Positions 1 to 7,671 of a DNA stretch of 64,000 bases are shown here, piece by piece. The translations under genes were made by a program, and so were the position numbers. Every line of letters starts with the position of its first letter. Position 1 is the first letter of the stretch. The DNA is from Pseudomonas sp. BSw22131 (GTDB lineage: Bacteria; Pseudomonadota; Gammaproteobacteria; Pseudomonadales; Pseudomonadaceae), in contig NZ_CP113949.1 in assembly GCF_026810445.1 (NCBI RefSeq), positions 5,259,501 to 5,323,500 on the forward strand, given 5' to 3'. The notes below the pieces were generated by a model. It did no database searches, had not been told where the DNA came from, and saw nothing but the letters and a program-made list of their open reading frames with translations.

Positions 1-1
1 T

Positions 2-1141
2 GCTCAGCGGCTGAAGGAAAACCTGCGGGACATCGACACCGTCGCGCGGCTTGGAGGCGACGAGTTCATTATCTTGTTACCGGGGCTGCAAAATGCCAGC
101 GATGCAGAGGGCATTGCGACCAAGCTGCTGCACAGCTTCGGCGCGCCATTTCAAGCCGGCGAGCACGAGTTCTTCATCAGTTCCAGTATCGGCACCGCGC
201 TGTTCCCCACCGACGGGCTTGATGTCGCGACAGTGATCAAAAACGCAGACGCCGCCATGTACCGATCAAAGGCCAAGGGCCGTAACCGCGTTGAGAGCTA
301 CACACAGGACCTTACCGCTCAGGCCAGCGAGCGTATCGCCCTCGAACACGAGCTGCGGCGGGCCATTGAGCGCAACGAGTTTTCCCTCTGCTATCAGCCA
401 AAGCTCAGCCTGCTGACCCAAAGCCTTGTCGGCGCCGAAGCCTTGATCCGCTGGAATCACCCGACCTTCGGCGACGTGCCGCCAGAGCGGTTCATCTCGC
501 TGGCTGAAGAAAACGGCATGATTCTGCAAATAGGCGAATGGGTACTGGAGACTGCCTGCCAACAGTTGCACGAGTGGAACCACCACTACGACGTATTTGG
601 CACGCTGTCGGTCAACCTCGCCGGCGCACAGTTGCGTCAACCCAATCTGGTCAGCCGCATCGAGCAGTTACTGAACCAATACCAGCTGCAACCGGGTTGT
701 CTGCAACTCGAAATCACTGAAAACTTCATCATGAGCCAGACCGAAGAGGCGCTGACGGTGCTTCACAAGCTCAAGAAGCTGGGTGTGCAGCTGGCAATCG
801 ATGACTTCGGGACGGGGTATTCCTCGCTGAGTTACCTGAAAAAGCTGCCGCTGGACATTCTCAAGATCGACCAGTCGTTTGTGCACGGGTTGCCGGACGA
901 TCCGCACGACGCAGCCATCGTCAAAGCGATCATTGCCTTGGGCCGCAGCATGCAACTTACTGTCATCGCGGAGGGTGTTGAGACGCTTGAACAGCAGCAG
1001 TTTCTGGCCGACGAAGGTTGCGAACAGATTCAGGGCTACATCGTCAGCCTCCCCCTGCGCCCGGAAGAGTTTTGCTCGACGTTTCTTCGTATGACAGTTT
1101 CGGACTTTTCGGATAGCACAGCACGTAAACCATCGTTATAA
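2..1141 (+). CDS. GGDEF-EAL protein (c-di-GMP turnover), 5' end outside window
   Basis: The reading frame is open from base 2, so the gene begins upstream of the window. Visible residues 18-22 are an intact GGDEF motif, followed by the rest of a diguanylate cyclase domain. An EAL phosphodiesterase domain begins about codon 125; its EAL triplet is near base 440, and the DDFGTGYSS, IDQSF and AEGVE blocks are all present. The protein should be able both to make and to degrade c-di-GMP by motif criteria, although in such hybrids one domain is often regulatory. Any N-terminal sensor region is not visible. The gene is followed by a tRNA gene after 15 bases. Identity of the family is clear; specific function and dominant activity are not. 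Confidence 0.93.
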   Translation, partial: AQRLKENLRDIDTVARLGGDEFIILLPGLQNASDAEGIATKLLHSFGAPFQAGEHEFFISSSIGTALFPTDGLDVATVIKNADAAMYRSKAKGRNRVESYTQDLTAQASERIALEHELRRAIERNEFSLCYQPKLSLLTQSLVGAEALIRWNHPTFGDVPPERFISLAEENGMILQIGEWVLETACQQLHEWNHHYDVFGTLSVNLAGAQLRQPNLVSRIEQLLNQYQLQPGCLQLEITENFIMSQTEEALTVLHKLKKLGVQLAIDDFGTGYSSLSYLKKLPLDILKIDQSFVHGLPDDPHDAAIVKAIIALGRSMQLTVIAEGVETLEQQQFLADEGCEQIQGYIVSLPLRPEEFCSTFLRMTVSDFSDSTARKPSL

Positions 1142-1156
1142 TCCGCGACCTACTGA

Positions 1157-1233
<77 letters not shown>

Positions 1234-1239
1234 AATAGA

Positions 1240-1265
1240 AAGCCGCGCATTGCGCGGCTTTTTTG
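1240..1265. terminator. Bidirectional intrinsic terminator
   Basis: Hairpin AAGCCGCGC-ATT-GCGCGGCTT followed by T6 on the plus strand and a matching A/T-rich tract on the minus strand. It lies just after the tRNA and about 45 bases beyond the stop of the leftward ATP-grasp gene, so it can end both transcripts. Confidence 0.85.
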
Positions 1266-1310
1266 GTTTTTATCTGAACGCATGCGCTTTTGCTGTGTAT
1301 TGGGTAGCAA

Positions 1311-2468
1311 TCAGTCAACCACCACATGCGGCACAAACCGGCTGCTGTCTTTTGTAATCAGGCTGTCGTCTTCGCGAAGACCTACACCTGACGCTGTATC
1401 ACCCACAACCCATGAGCCGATCAGTGTGTAGCTGTCGCCAAAGCGTGGCAGCGGAGCAAACGCTTGCAGGATGTATGGCGCATCGTTGTAGGGCCCATCC
1501 TCGAAAATAACCTGATCGCCCGGCGTACGAATTTCGATATTGGCACCCTCGCGGGAGAAGTACGGCTTGCGTACCCAGCCCTTGGGAACCTGCGCTTGCG
1601 GGTCTTTATCGACGAAAGACGGCAGCAGGTTGGGATGCCCCTCGTTAAACTCCCACAGCAGCGGCAAGATGCCTTTGTTGGAGATGACTGATTTCCAGGC
1701 AGGCTCGATGAACTGAGTATCGCACTGCGGGATCGCCTGGCCGTGAGGCTCATGGAAGACGTGCTCCCAAGCGTGCAGCTTGAAAATACGCTCTATCCAG
1801 CGTCCATCCAGGTCGACAAACCTACCCTGCGCATTGAGGCCGATATCCTCGATGTCGATATGGCGGGTTTCGATGCCCACGTGTTCGGCCATTTTGCGCA
1901 GAAAGTCCGTGGTGCCCCGGTCTTCAATGGAACCCGACATCGCGGAAAAATAGAACGGCCCACCTTCCTTGATCGCCGCAAAGGCCCGAACCAAATCCTC
2001 GGCCAACGAGTTGAACTGCGAAGCATGCGGAGGTAATACCCCACGCGCGATTTGCTCCTCAAGCCAGATAAGCTGAAACGCACCCGCTTCGTAAGCCGAA
2101 GTTGGCGTGTCCATATTGGCTTCGAGCAACTGGGCGGGATTGACGCCGTCATAGCTGAAGTCAAAACGCCCGTACAAATGCGGGTGCCCCTCCTTCCAGG
2201 AGGTACGGACCAGATCGAAGAACGCGGGGGGGATAGCGAGTCGGGTGAGCAACTCTTCGCTGTCCACGACCCTGTCCACCACATCCAGGCACATGGCATG
2301 AAGCTCCTGAGTCGGTGCTTCAATATCGCGTGTGATCTGCTTTTCGGTGAACTGGTAGTAAGCACGCTCATCCCAGTAACGCTCACCGTCGATAGTGTGG
2401 AAGTTGAAGCCCTCACGCTCTGCGGTTTCGCGCCAGTCAGGACGCTCTTCGATGCTGATCTTTTTCAT
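1311..2468 (-). CDS. yjfC: Glutathionylspermidine synthase-like ATP-grasp protein (YjfC/YgiC family)
   Basis: This 385-residue protein belongs to the family of the synthetase domain of glutathionylspermidine synthase, as do E. coli YjfC and YgiC. The signatures are the conserved N-terminal region (DWRETAEREGF, ERYWDERAYYQFT), a central GRFDFSYDG block, and the C-terminal ATP-grasp motifs SNKGILPLLWEFNEGHPNLLPS and VRKPYFSREGANIEI. ATP-grasp enzymes join a carboxylate to an amine through an acylphosphate; the true substrates of stand-alone family members are not established. It lacks the amidase half of the bifunctional enzyme. It is the last gene of the yjf operon, 14 bases after yjfM, and has an AGGGA ribosome site. 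Family assignment is firm; substrate is unknown. Confidence 0.9.
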   Translation of the reverse strand: MKKISIEERPDWRETAEREGFNFHTIDGERYWDERAYYQFTEKQITRDIEAPTQELHAMCLDVVDRVVDSEELLTRLAIPPAFFDLVRTSWKEGHPHLYGRFDFSYDGVNPAQLLEANMDTPTSAYEAGAFQLIWLEEQIARGVLPPHASQFNSLAEDLVRAFAAIKEGGPFYFSAMSGSIEDRGTTDFLRKMAEHVGIETRHIDIEDIGLNAQGRFVDLDGRWIERIFKLHAWEHVFHEPHGQAIPQCDTQFIEPAWKSVISNKGILPLLWEFNEGHPNLLPSFVDKDPQAQVPKGWVRKPYFSREGANIEIRTPGDQVIFEDGPYNDAPYILQAFAPLPRFGDSYTLIGSWVVGDTASGVGLREDDSLITKDSSRFVPHVVVD

Positions 2469-2482
2469 GGATAACGTCCCTG

Positions 2483-3202
2483 TCAGCCGCCGAAACTGGA
2501 GCCACTGCTCTTACCGCCCCAACCACTGCGAGCGGTAGCCTGGCTGCCAAAACCGCCACGGGAAACGGAAGATGAGACCGAAGAGTTACGGCCAAGCGTG
2601 CTTTTGCTGTACGTGCCGGTGGAACTGGTCCGGGCCTGAGTAGAGTTGCCGAACGTTTTGCCCTGCTCAATCTGCCGCGACAAGGTGGACGTTTGATAGC
2701 CACCGCGCGAATCACGCGCTTGATAAATAGGCTGCGAATTGTAGCGACCGCCACCGCCGGTGAACCCGCTGACCATGTTGCTGACCAGCATGCCCATCAG
2801 AAATCCATTCACGCCAGAACCTATACCTGTCGAGCCCGACTGGCCGGCCTGCGCTTTGGCCGCCTCCACTTGAGACGCGGGAAGCTCACCAGACATCTCC
2901 AGCTGAAAGCCGCCGAGCTTAGGCGTAAATTTGCCATCGGTATTCTGCTGACAGTAGTCGGGGATGAAATCCGCTTCGCAGGAAGCCACATCATCGTAGG
3001 TGGGGGCGATGCGACGGTGTTCCGTCCACGCACTCATGTACGCATCCGAACAGACATCGACCGGGATTTTTTGATCCACACAGGCTTGAACCGAAGGATA
3101 AGTTTGTTGCGCGGAGACCTCGACGGTGTCGGGTTTGCTGCACGCACTGATCGCCAAAGGAAGGGTGCTGGCCAGAACCAGCTTCAGGGAACTACGTCTC
3201 AT
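2483..3202 (-). CDS. yjfM: DUF1190 family lipoprotein (YjfM/YgiB-like)
   Basis: A 239-residue putative lipoprotein: the N-terminus is basic then hydrophobic and ends in the lipobox-like ISAC with Cys21, so it is probably anchored in the inner or outer membrane facing the periplasm. The DUF1190 core (about residues 38-105) has four cysteines in the pattern ACV..C...Y.SA..EH...AP.Y.D...CE.DF.PD.C. A second motif, SQPIYQARDSRGG, follows near residue 160. The last 60 or so residues are a low-complexity Ser/Gly/Arg/Thr tail ending in Gly-Gly. It has a strong AAGGAG site and sits between yjfL and yjfC. Its role is unknown; the constant ATP-grasp partner suggests it may be modified or may act with that enzyme. 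Confidence 0.88.
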   Translation of the reverse strand: MRRSSLKLVLASTLPLAISACSKPDTVEVSAQQTYPSVQACVDQKIPVDVCSDAYMSAWTEHRRIAPTYDDVASCEADFIPDYCQQNTDGKFTPKLGGFQLEMSGELPASQVEAAKAQAGQSGSTGIGSGVNGFLMGMLVSNMVSGFTGGGGRYNSQPIYQARDSRGGYQTSTLSRQIEQGKTFGNSTQARTSSTGTYSKSTLGRNSSVSSSVSRGGFGSQATARSGWGGKSSGSSFGG

Positions 3203-3229
3203 CGAATACTCCTTTCGATACCGGGGCGA

Positions 3230-3655
3230 TCAGGTCGACGGCGTCATGCAGGCCGAGTTGAGGAAACCGACACTGATCGAGACGCTGGCGGCGTAAATGG
3301 CGGCGGCGAGTTCGCCTCGGGTGATGCGTGCGGACAGATCTTTCAGGACCATGCTGGTCGCAGTAAATGCCAGGAGCTGCACAAATGCAGCAATCACCGC
3401 CCAGATAACGACATCCAGTACGCTGACGCTGTAGGTGATGACGTTACTGGCTGGCAGAGCAAAGCCAATCAGTGCACCACCCAGAGCAATTGCAGCGGCG
3501 ACATTACCTTCACGAATCTGGACGAATTCCTTGTGGGGCGTCAGACGGGTGTAAGCCATCTGAAACAGCCCGAACAGAACGGCAGCCACAATGATGTAGA
3601 CCAAAAAGCTCAGGACCGACTGGAAACTGAGAGACATACGAAGCGCATCAAGCAT
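3230..3655 (-). CDS. yjfL: DUF350 family membrane protein (YjfL)
   Basis: A 141-residue inner-membrane protein with about four hydrophobic segments (roughly residues 14-33, 52-70, 80-100 and 118-135), arranged as two similar halves as is typical of DUF350 (UPF0719). The family has no assigned biochemical activity. A strong AAAGGAAG ribosome site precedes the ATG. It lies 13 bases after yjfK and 27 bases before yjfM in the same transcript, which places it as the integral membrane component of the yjf system. Confidence 0.88.
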   Translation of the reverse strand: MLDALRMSLSFQSVLSFLVYIIVAAVLFGLFQMAYTRLTPHKEFVQIREGNVAAAIALGGALIGFALPASNVITYSVSVLDVVIWAVIAAFVQLLAFTATSMVLKDLSARITRGELAAAIYAASVSISVGFLNSACMTPST

Positions 3656-3668
3656 TTTTTACTTCCTT

Positions 3669-4337
3669 TTAAATGACAGTGAAATCAGTGGACTGCAGGG
3701 TGACTCCCACCGAGGTGGTGAGGGAAACAACACCCTCTTCATCTTCCTCGACCGACAAAAGCAGAAACTCGCGACGATCAACCAGACCCGTGTCACGCGC
3801 ATACAACATGCTCAGATGCTCGATGCGGTATGCCCCGTCTGGATTAGCTACCTGCTCGGTCATTGGCGTCAATTCGGTTTGTCTCTCCTCGGTACCCCAC
3901 TGACGCTCATACTCCCAGCCGTCGTGCTCGAACACTGGCAAACCGATGTTCGATTGAGGGCCCACCAAGCGCTTCAATTCAGACTCGCTGTTGATCGTCA
4001 CGACACTGCTGTAACCGAACAAAATGATGTCCTGAACATCTTCAGCCGCAGGACCATTCATCATGACCTGCATCCAGTAGTCTTCATCCTCGAAGTAGAA
4101 GCGTACCAATCGTATGGATTGCCCGAGGTCCACCTGGCCCACCGACCAAACCACCTCTTCATTGGGGACAACAAGCTCTGAATGGCCGTCCAGCATAAGC
4201 TTGAGCGAATCATCCAGATCCAGCATGCGCCCGGACCCCAGCCCGAACGGCGCGAGTAAAGGTGTGCCCGCGAGCGGCTTGGAGCCCTTCGCCGGGTTGG
4301 GCGGTTCCAGACCTAAAGCCCGTTTGATCCAACTCAT
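3669..4337 (-). CDS. yjfK: DUF2491 family protein (YjfK)
   Basis: A 222-residue soluble acidic protein of the DUF2491 (YjfK) family. The N-terminus (MSWIKRALGLEPPNPAKGS) is basic and followed by a Gly/Pro-rich segment; the remainder is predicted to be mostly beta-rich, with blocks such as VRFYFEDEDYWMQV and YERQWG. There is no signal peptide or membrane segment. The family is known essentially only from operons with PspA-like, DUF350, DUF1190 and ATP-grasp genes, as here. I cannot assign a molecular function. Confidence 0.85.
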   Translation of the reverse strand: MSWIKRALGLEPPNPAKGSKPLAGTPLLAPFGLGSGRMLDLDDSLKLMLDGHSELVVPNEEVVWSVGQVDLGQSIRLVRFYFEDEDYWMQVMMNGPAAEDVQDIILFGYSSVVTINSESELKRLVGPQSNIGLPVFEHDGWEYERQWGTEERQTELTPMTEQVANPDGAYRIEHLSMLYARDTGLVDRREFLLLSVEEDEEGVVSLTTSVGVTLQSTDFTVI

Positions 4338-4415
4338 AATGCGTTTCCTTCAAGTCGCGCTGAAGCGATATAAAAAATCTCGCCGCCCTGTATCAGCTGT
4401 GGCGGCGGCACCTGC

Positions 4416-4976
4416 TCAAGCAGCATTTTTTTCAGACAGCCGTCTGGAGTGCATCAGCCAGGCCACGACAATACCCGCCAGGGCACCACACAGATGTGAC
4501 TCAATCGAAACACCTGGCGAAGGGACAAAACCCCAAACCAAACCGCTGTAGCCGATCAAGGTGACCAACGCGACACCCAGACTTACAAGGCTGCGCTGAT
4601 ACCAGGCGCGCGCCAGCAGATACGCCCAGAGTCCGAAAATCAGTCCGCTGGCCCCGACATGAATCACCGGCCTGCCAACCACCCAAACCATCAACCCTGC
4701 AAGCAAACCAATCAGCAGAGACACCCTTACGTAACGCTGCAGCCCCTCGGTCGCTACGAGCCAGCTCAGCACGACAAAGGGCAGCAGGTTGCTCAATAAG
4801 TGGCGGACCGAGCCATGCAGGAACGGCGAAAATACAATGCCCTGCAGCCCGGAAAACGTCCTGGGTATCAGACCGTGACTCAGCAGGCTGTTAGCAGTCA
4901 CCGAGTTAATCACTTGCGCCATGACCATCAAAGCGGCAAGGCACAATATTGTTCGTACACCCCTTCCGATAATCAT
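4416..4976 (-). CDS. Rhomboid family intramembrane serine protease
   Basis: A 186-residue, six-helix, GlpG-type rhomboid core without an N-terminal cytosolic domain. Catalytic Ser110 lies in GASG and the partner His161 in ESHLCGALAG; the His59..Asn63 pair (HLLSN) that stabilises the oxyanion is also present, so the enzyme looks active. Rhomboids cut membrane-spanning helices near the periplasmic face. In E. coli the yjf genes run without a rhomboid, so its insertion between yjfJ and yjfK is a feature of this lineage. The natural substrate might be another yjf product, but that is inference. A strong hairpin terminator lies between yjfJ and this gene. Confidence 0.9.
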   Translation of the reverse strand: MIIGRGVRTILCLAALMVMAQVINSVTANSLLSHGLIPRTFSGLQGIVFSPFLHGSVRHLLSNLLPFVVLSWLVATEGLQRYVRVSLLIGLLAGLMVWVVGRPVIHVGASGLIFGLWAYLLARAWYQRSLVSLGVALVTLIGYSGLVWGFVPSPGVSIESHLCGALAGIVVAWLMHSRRLSEKNAA

Positions 4977-4994
4977 ATCTGTCTACCGAAACCC

Positions 4995-5033
4995 ACAAAA
5001 AAAAGGGGCAACCGGAAATACCGCCTGCCCCTT
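4995..5033 (-). terminator. Intrinsic terminator inside the yjf operon
   Basis: On the minus strand, stem AAGGGGCA/TGCCCCTT, extended internally by a small CGG/CCG helix, is followed by eight T residues. It stands between yjfJ and the rhomboid gene, which otherwise look co-transcribed. It probably acts as a partial terminator making the PspA-like protein more abundant than the downstream products. Confidence 0.8.
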
Positions 5034-5044
5034 CTCAAAGGTGT

Positions 5045-5752
5045 TTACTGTCCTGCGTTACCGTTTTGGCTTTGCGCTTTCAGCCTGGCGAGCACATCAG
5101 CAGCGCCCCCGGTTTTCGAACCGATCCCGGCGTCCTGAAGACGACGTTCAAGATCGCCGCCATTGGCGGTATCCGCCAGCTCTTCGGCCGCTTCGAGCTT
5201 GGCATCCTGCTCGTCCTGACGCTGCTTGATACGTGCCAGCGAGCCCACGGCGGTTTCCAGTCGACCATTGGCGCCACCTGTTGCGGCAGCAGCGTTGATT
5301 TGTGCTTTCTGCACGCTGTCGCGCGCCTTGGCCATGTCCGCCTGCTGACGCAACGCTTTGATCTGGCTTTCAGCCTTGGTGACTTGAGCCGTCAACCTGG
5401 TGAACTGAACGCCAAACTGATCAGCAGCCGCCTTCTCTTGATCGCGCAGGGCGGTCAGTTCCGACACTTTCTCGGCGCACTCTAGCGCAAGTCCGTCTTC
5501 ACCCTTGTTCATCGCGCCGAGCGCTTTCTGCTCCCAGTTGGCAATGTTCTTGTCGTGCTCTTCGACACGCTGAACCGAGAGCTTGTGTTTGGCTTTGATC
5601 TGGATCAGTTGGTTGCGTGCCGCGAGCATGGAGGCATCAGCGTCACGGATCTCCTGATCGAGAATTCGCAGTGCCTGCGCGTCAACGATAGACTCGCCGA
5701 CTTCGGAGGCTCCACCACGTAGCGCGGTCACCATTTTCTTCCAAAGGCTCAT
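5045..5752 (-). CDS. yjfJ: PspA/IM30 family protein (YjfJ)
   Basis: A 235-residue member of the PspA/IM30 (ESCRT-III-like) superfamily. Residues about 25-190 are heptad-rich coiled coil (for example LAARNQLIQIKAKHKLSVQRVEEHDKN region and the KAESQIKALRQQADMAKA region), and the N-terminus MSLWKKMVTALRG is amphipathic and suited to membrane binding. PspA relatives assemble on stressed inner membranes. It follows yjfI after 15 bases and is followed by a terminator, so it is probably the most abundant product of the operon. It is not the PspA of a pspABC locus; neighbours identify it as YjfJ. Confidence 0.88.
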   Translation of the reverse strand: MSLWKKMVTALRGGASEVGESIVDAQALRILDQEIRDADASMLAARNQLIQIKAKHKLSVQRVEEHDKNIANWEQKALGAMNKGEDGLALECAEKVSELTALRDQEKAAADQFGVQFTRLTAQVTKAESQIKALRQQADMAKARDSVQKAQINAAAATGGANGRLETAVGSLARIKQRQDEQDAKLEAAEELADTANGGDLERRLQDAGIGSKTGGAADVLARLKAQSQNGNAGQ

Positions 5753-5767
5753 GGGTGTATCTCCCGA

Positions 5768-6388
5768 TTACTGTGAATCAACTGTTAGAAAATCTTCGTA
5801 GGCGTCGGCTGCCCGAATCACGTTATCAGCCAGCGTCAACACTTCGTGGACGATGACGGTCAACGAAGACGCAGCGCTCAAGGCCCCGAACATGTTGTAG
5901 ACGGTTTCGCCATTGGGCATGGTTTCAATGCCGATCGACGACAGTGGGAAAATATCCCGGCTGCGCAACACCGTATCGTTGAAAGCCGCGATGTCTTTGA
6001 CCTGCGACGCGTAGACGAGCACGGAATCAACAAGTATCTGGTCACCGGCAATGGCGATGATGATCGGTAAACCGCCAAAACTGCTCATTGCCAGACTCAA
6101 GCTTGGCTCGGCGCCCTGAACCAGCGTCAACTCGACTTCATTGCTCTTGACCATGTCCAGCTCGATGAGCGCCCAATGAAGCGTATCGATGGTCCAGTTG
6201 GTATTTTCAGTCATGAATTCCTCCAGTTTGATCCGGTTACCCAAGTAGGGTTGGCGCAACACTTTTTCCACATTCCTCAAGACATCAGCGTTTTCAGGAA
6301 GCACGTAAAGCTCCCTTTTCACGTACCCGGCAGCGGTCAACCGGGCACGCATTTCACGCATGTAGTCCGTAGAAGTTTTCCGAGCCAT
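5768..6388 (-). CDS. yjfI: DUF2170 family protein (YjfI)
   Basis: The product is 206 residues from the ATG at 6388. A longer frame opens upstream, but this ATG is preceded by a G-rich ribosome site (CGGGGGGCCGG) and begins MARKTSTDYMREMR, a normal start for this family. The N-terminal 35 residues look like a short helical basic domain; the rest (from about residue 45) matches the DUF2170 fold with alternating strands and helices (NTNWTIDTLHWALIELD, PLSSIGIETMPNGETVYNMFGALS). It is the first gene of the yjf operon. E. coli YjfI has the same position next to the PspA-like YjfJ. Function unknown. Confidence 0.85.
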   Translation of the reverse strand: MARKTSTDYMREMRARLTAAGYVKRELYVLPENADVLRNVEKVLRQPYLGNRIKLEEFMTENTNWTIDTLHWALIELDMVKSNEVELTLVQGAEPSLSLAMSSFGGLPIIIAIAGDQILVDSVLVYASQVKDIAAFNDTVLRSRDIFPLSSIGIETMPNGETVYNMFGALSAASSLTVIVHEVLTLADNVIRAADAYEDFLTVDSQ

Positions 6389-6402
6389 TCCGGCCCCCCG
6401 AA

Positions 6403-6466
6403 CATCACATGTGATGGTCGGCCAAGCTACGCTCAAGCATCAGCACACGCAACAGCTCACATGTGA
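6403..6466 (-). promoter_or_regulatory. Twin TCACATGTGA palindromes upstream of the yjf operon
   Basis: The perfect 10-bp palindrome TCACATGTGA occurs at 6405-6414 (extended to 14 bp, CATCACATGTGATG, at 6403-6416) and again at 6457-6466. The centres are 52 bp apart, five helical turns, on the same DNA face. The proximal copy is only about 15 bp from the yjfI start codon. This is the layout of a dimeric repressor or activator with two operators. The regulator is unknown; the half sites are inverted relative to a CRP/Vfr site. Confidence 0.55.
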
Positions 6467-6609
6467 CACGAATGTTTCCAAAAGCTTCACACTCATCCAG
6501 TGACCGAGCGATACAGGCACTGCTGGCATCTACGCGTTGACCAAAGGCATAGTCCACATCGTTGGTACCCGCGCTGGAAACATTTGTCGTTCTGATGGTC
6601 TCTTAACCC

Positions 6610-7668
6610 ATGAAAACCACCCGCTCATTTGCTGTCCTCCTTTGGCTGCGTCGCCTTCTGCGTCCGTTGCTTGATCCTTATCGCCGCTATCAGCACGCGC
6701 GTTACATCCACGCCGGGCGCATTGTCGTGGGGTTGCTGGTGTCGATTCTGCTGACGACGGGCATTGATCTGCCCCATGGTGAATGGGCGTCGGTGACGAT
6801 GCTGATCGTGATTGGCGGCTTGCAGCATCACGGCAATATCGGCAAAAAGTCGGTGGAGCGTGCGTATGGCACATTGATCGGCGCTGCGCTGGGGCTTGCG
6901 GTGGTCACGCAGCAGGATTACCTCGGTCAGCCGCTCCTGACTTACTTGCTGATGTCACTGATTTGCGGCTTTTTTGCGTACCACGCCATTGGCAAGGGCG
7001 GCTACACGGCACTGCTTTCAGCGATCACGCTGTTCATCGTCGCGGGCCACGGGGATAACCCGGTGACTGACGGCCTGTGGCGCACGGTGGATATTCTGAT
7101 CGGCATTGCGCTGGCGCTGGCATTCTCGTTCGCGCTGCCGCTGTATGCGGTTTACTCGTGGCGTTACAACCTGGCGAGCGGCCTGCGCAACTGCGCGAAA
7201 GCGTATGACCGCATCAGCAGCGGGCAATCCATCACGGCGGATGAACACGTTAAACTGACGGCAAAGCTCAATGCGACGATGCTGCAACTGCGTTCGCTGC
7301 TGCCGTCGGTTTCAAAGGAAGTGAAAATCCCCATCGTCGAACTTGAAGCCATTCAGGGGCACTTTCGCATGTGCCTGAGCACGCTGGAGATCCTCTCGAG
7401 CATACGGCCAGCGGACATGAGCCAAGTGTTATTGAGCGCTGAACAGCGGCGGATTCGTCGTCAATTGATCGGCATGGCGAGGGCGTTGCAAAACGGCGCT
7501 ACTGATCGGCTTGAGCGCAAGGCAGAGCCTCTGGAAAACCCCCAGGACACCGAGCTAGCCATCCCTGGCGAACTGATCGGCTATCGCCTGCTTACACTGC
7601 AACTAGGCAAAAACCTCGACACATTGCAGCAGCGTCTGGCGAAAACAGCCAAGCGCTGGAAGATCTGA
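6610..7668 (+). CDS. FUSC family inner-membrane transporter
   Basis: A 352-residue protein resembling the membrane half of the fusaric acid resistance / aromatic acid exporter (FUSC, YccS/AaeB-like) families. The first 185 residues carry about six hydrophobic segments with the typical short motif GNIGKKSVERAYGTLIGAALGL, and the remaining 165 residues are a cytoplasmic alpha-helical domain. It lacks the second membrane half of full-length AaeB, so it may work as a dimer. No periplasmic adaptor gene is nearby. The ribosome site before the ATG is weak. The substrate is unknown. Confidence 0.82.
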   Translation: MKTTRSFAVLLWLRRLLRPLLDPYRRYQHARYIHAGRIVVGLLVSILLTTGIDLPHGEWASVTMLIVIGGLQHHGNIGKKSVERAYGTLIGAALGLAVVTQQDYLGQPLLTYLLMSLICGFFAYHAIGKGGYTALLSAITLFIVAGHGDNPVTDGLWRTVDILIGIALALAFSFALPLYAVYSWRYNLASGLRNCAKAYDRISSGQSITADEHVKLTAKLNATMLQLRSLLPSVSKEVKIPIVELEAIQGHFRMCLSTLEILSSIRPADMSQVLLSAEQRRIRRQLIGMARALQNGATDRLERKAEPLENPQDTELAIPGELIGYRLLTLQLGKNLDTLQQRLAKTAKRWKI

Positions 7669-7671
7669 ACG

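Noticed and set aside
6403..6466. CRP/Vfr sites before yjfI
   Set aside because: The half sites are in the order TCACA-TGTGA without the six-base spacer, the reverse of the CRP arrangement.
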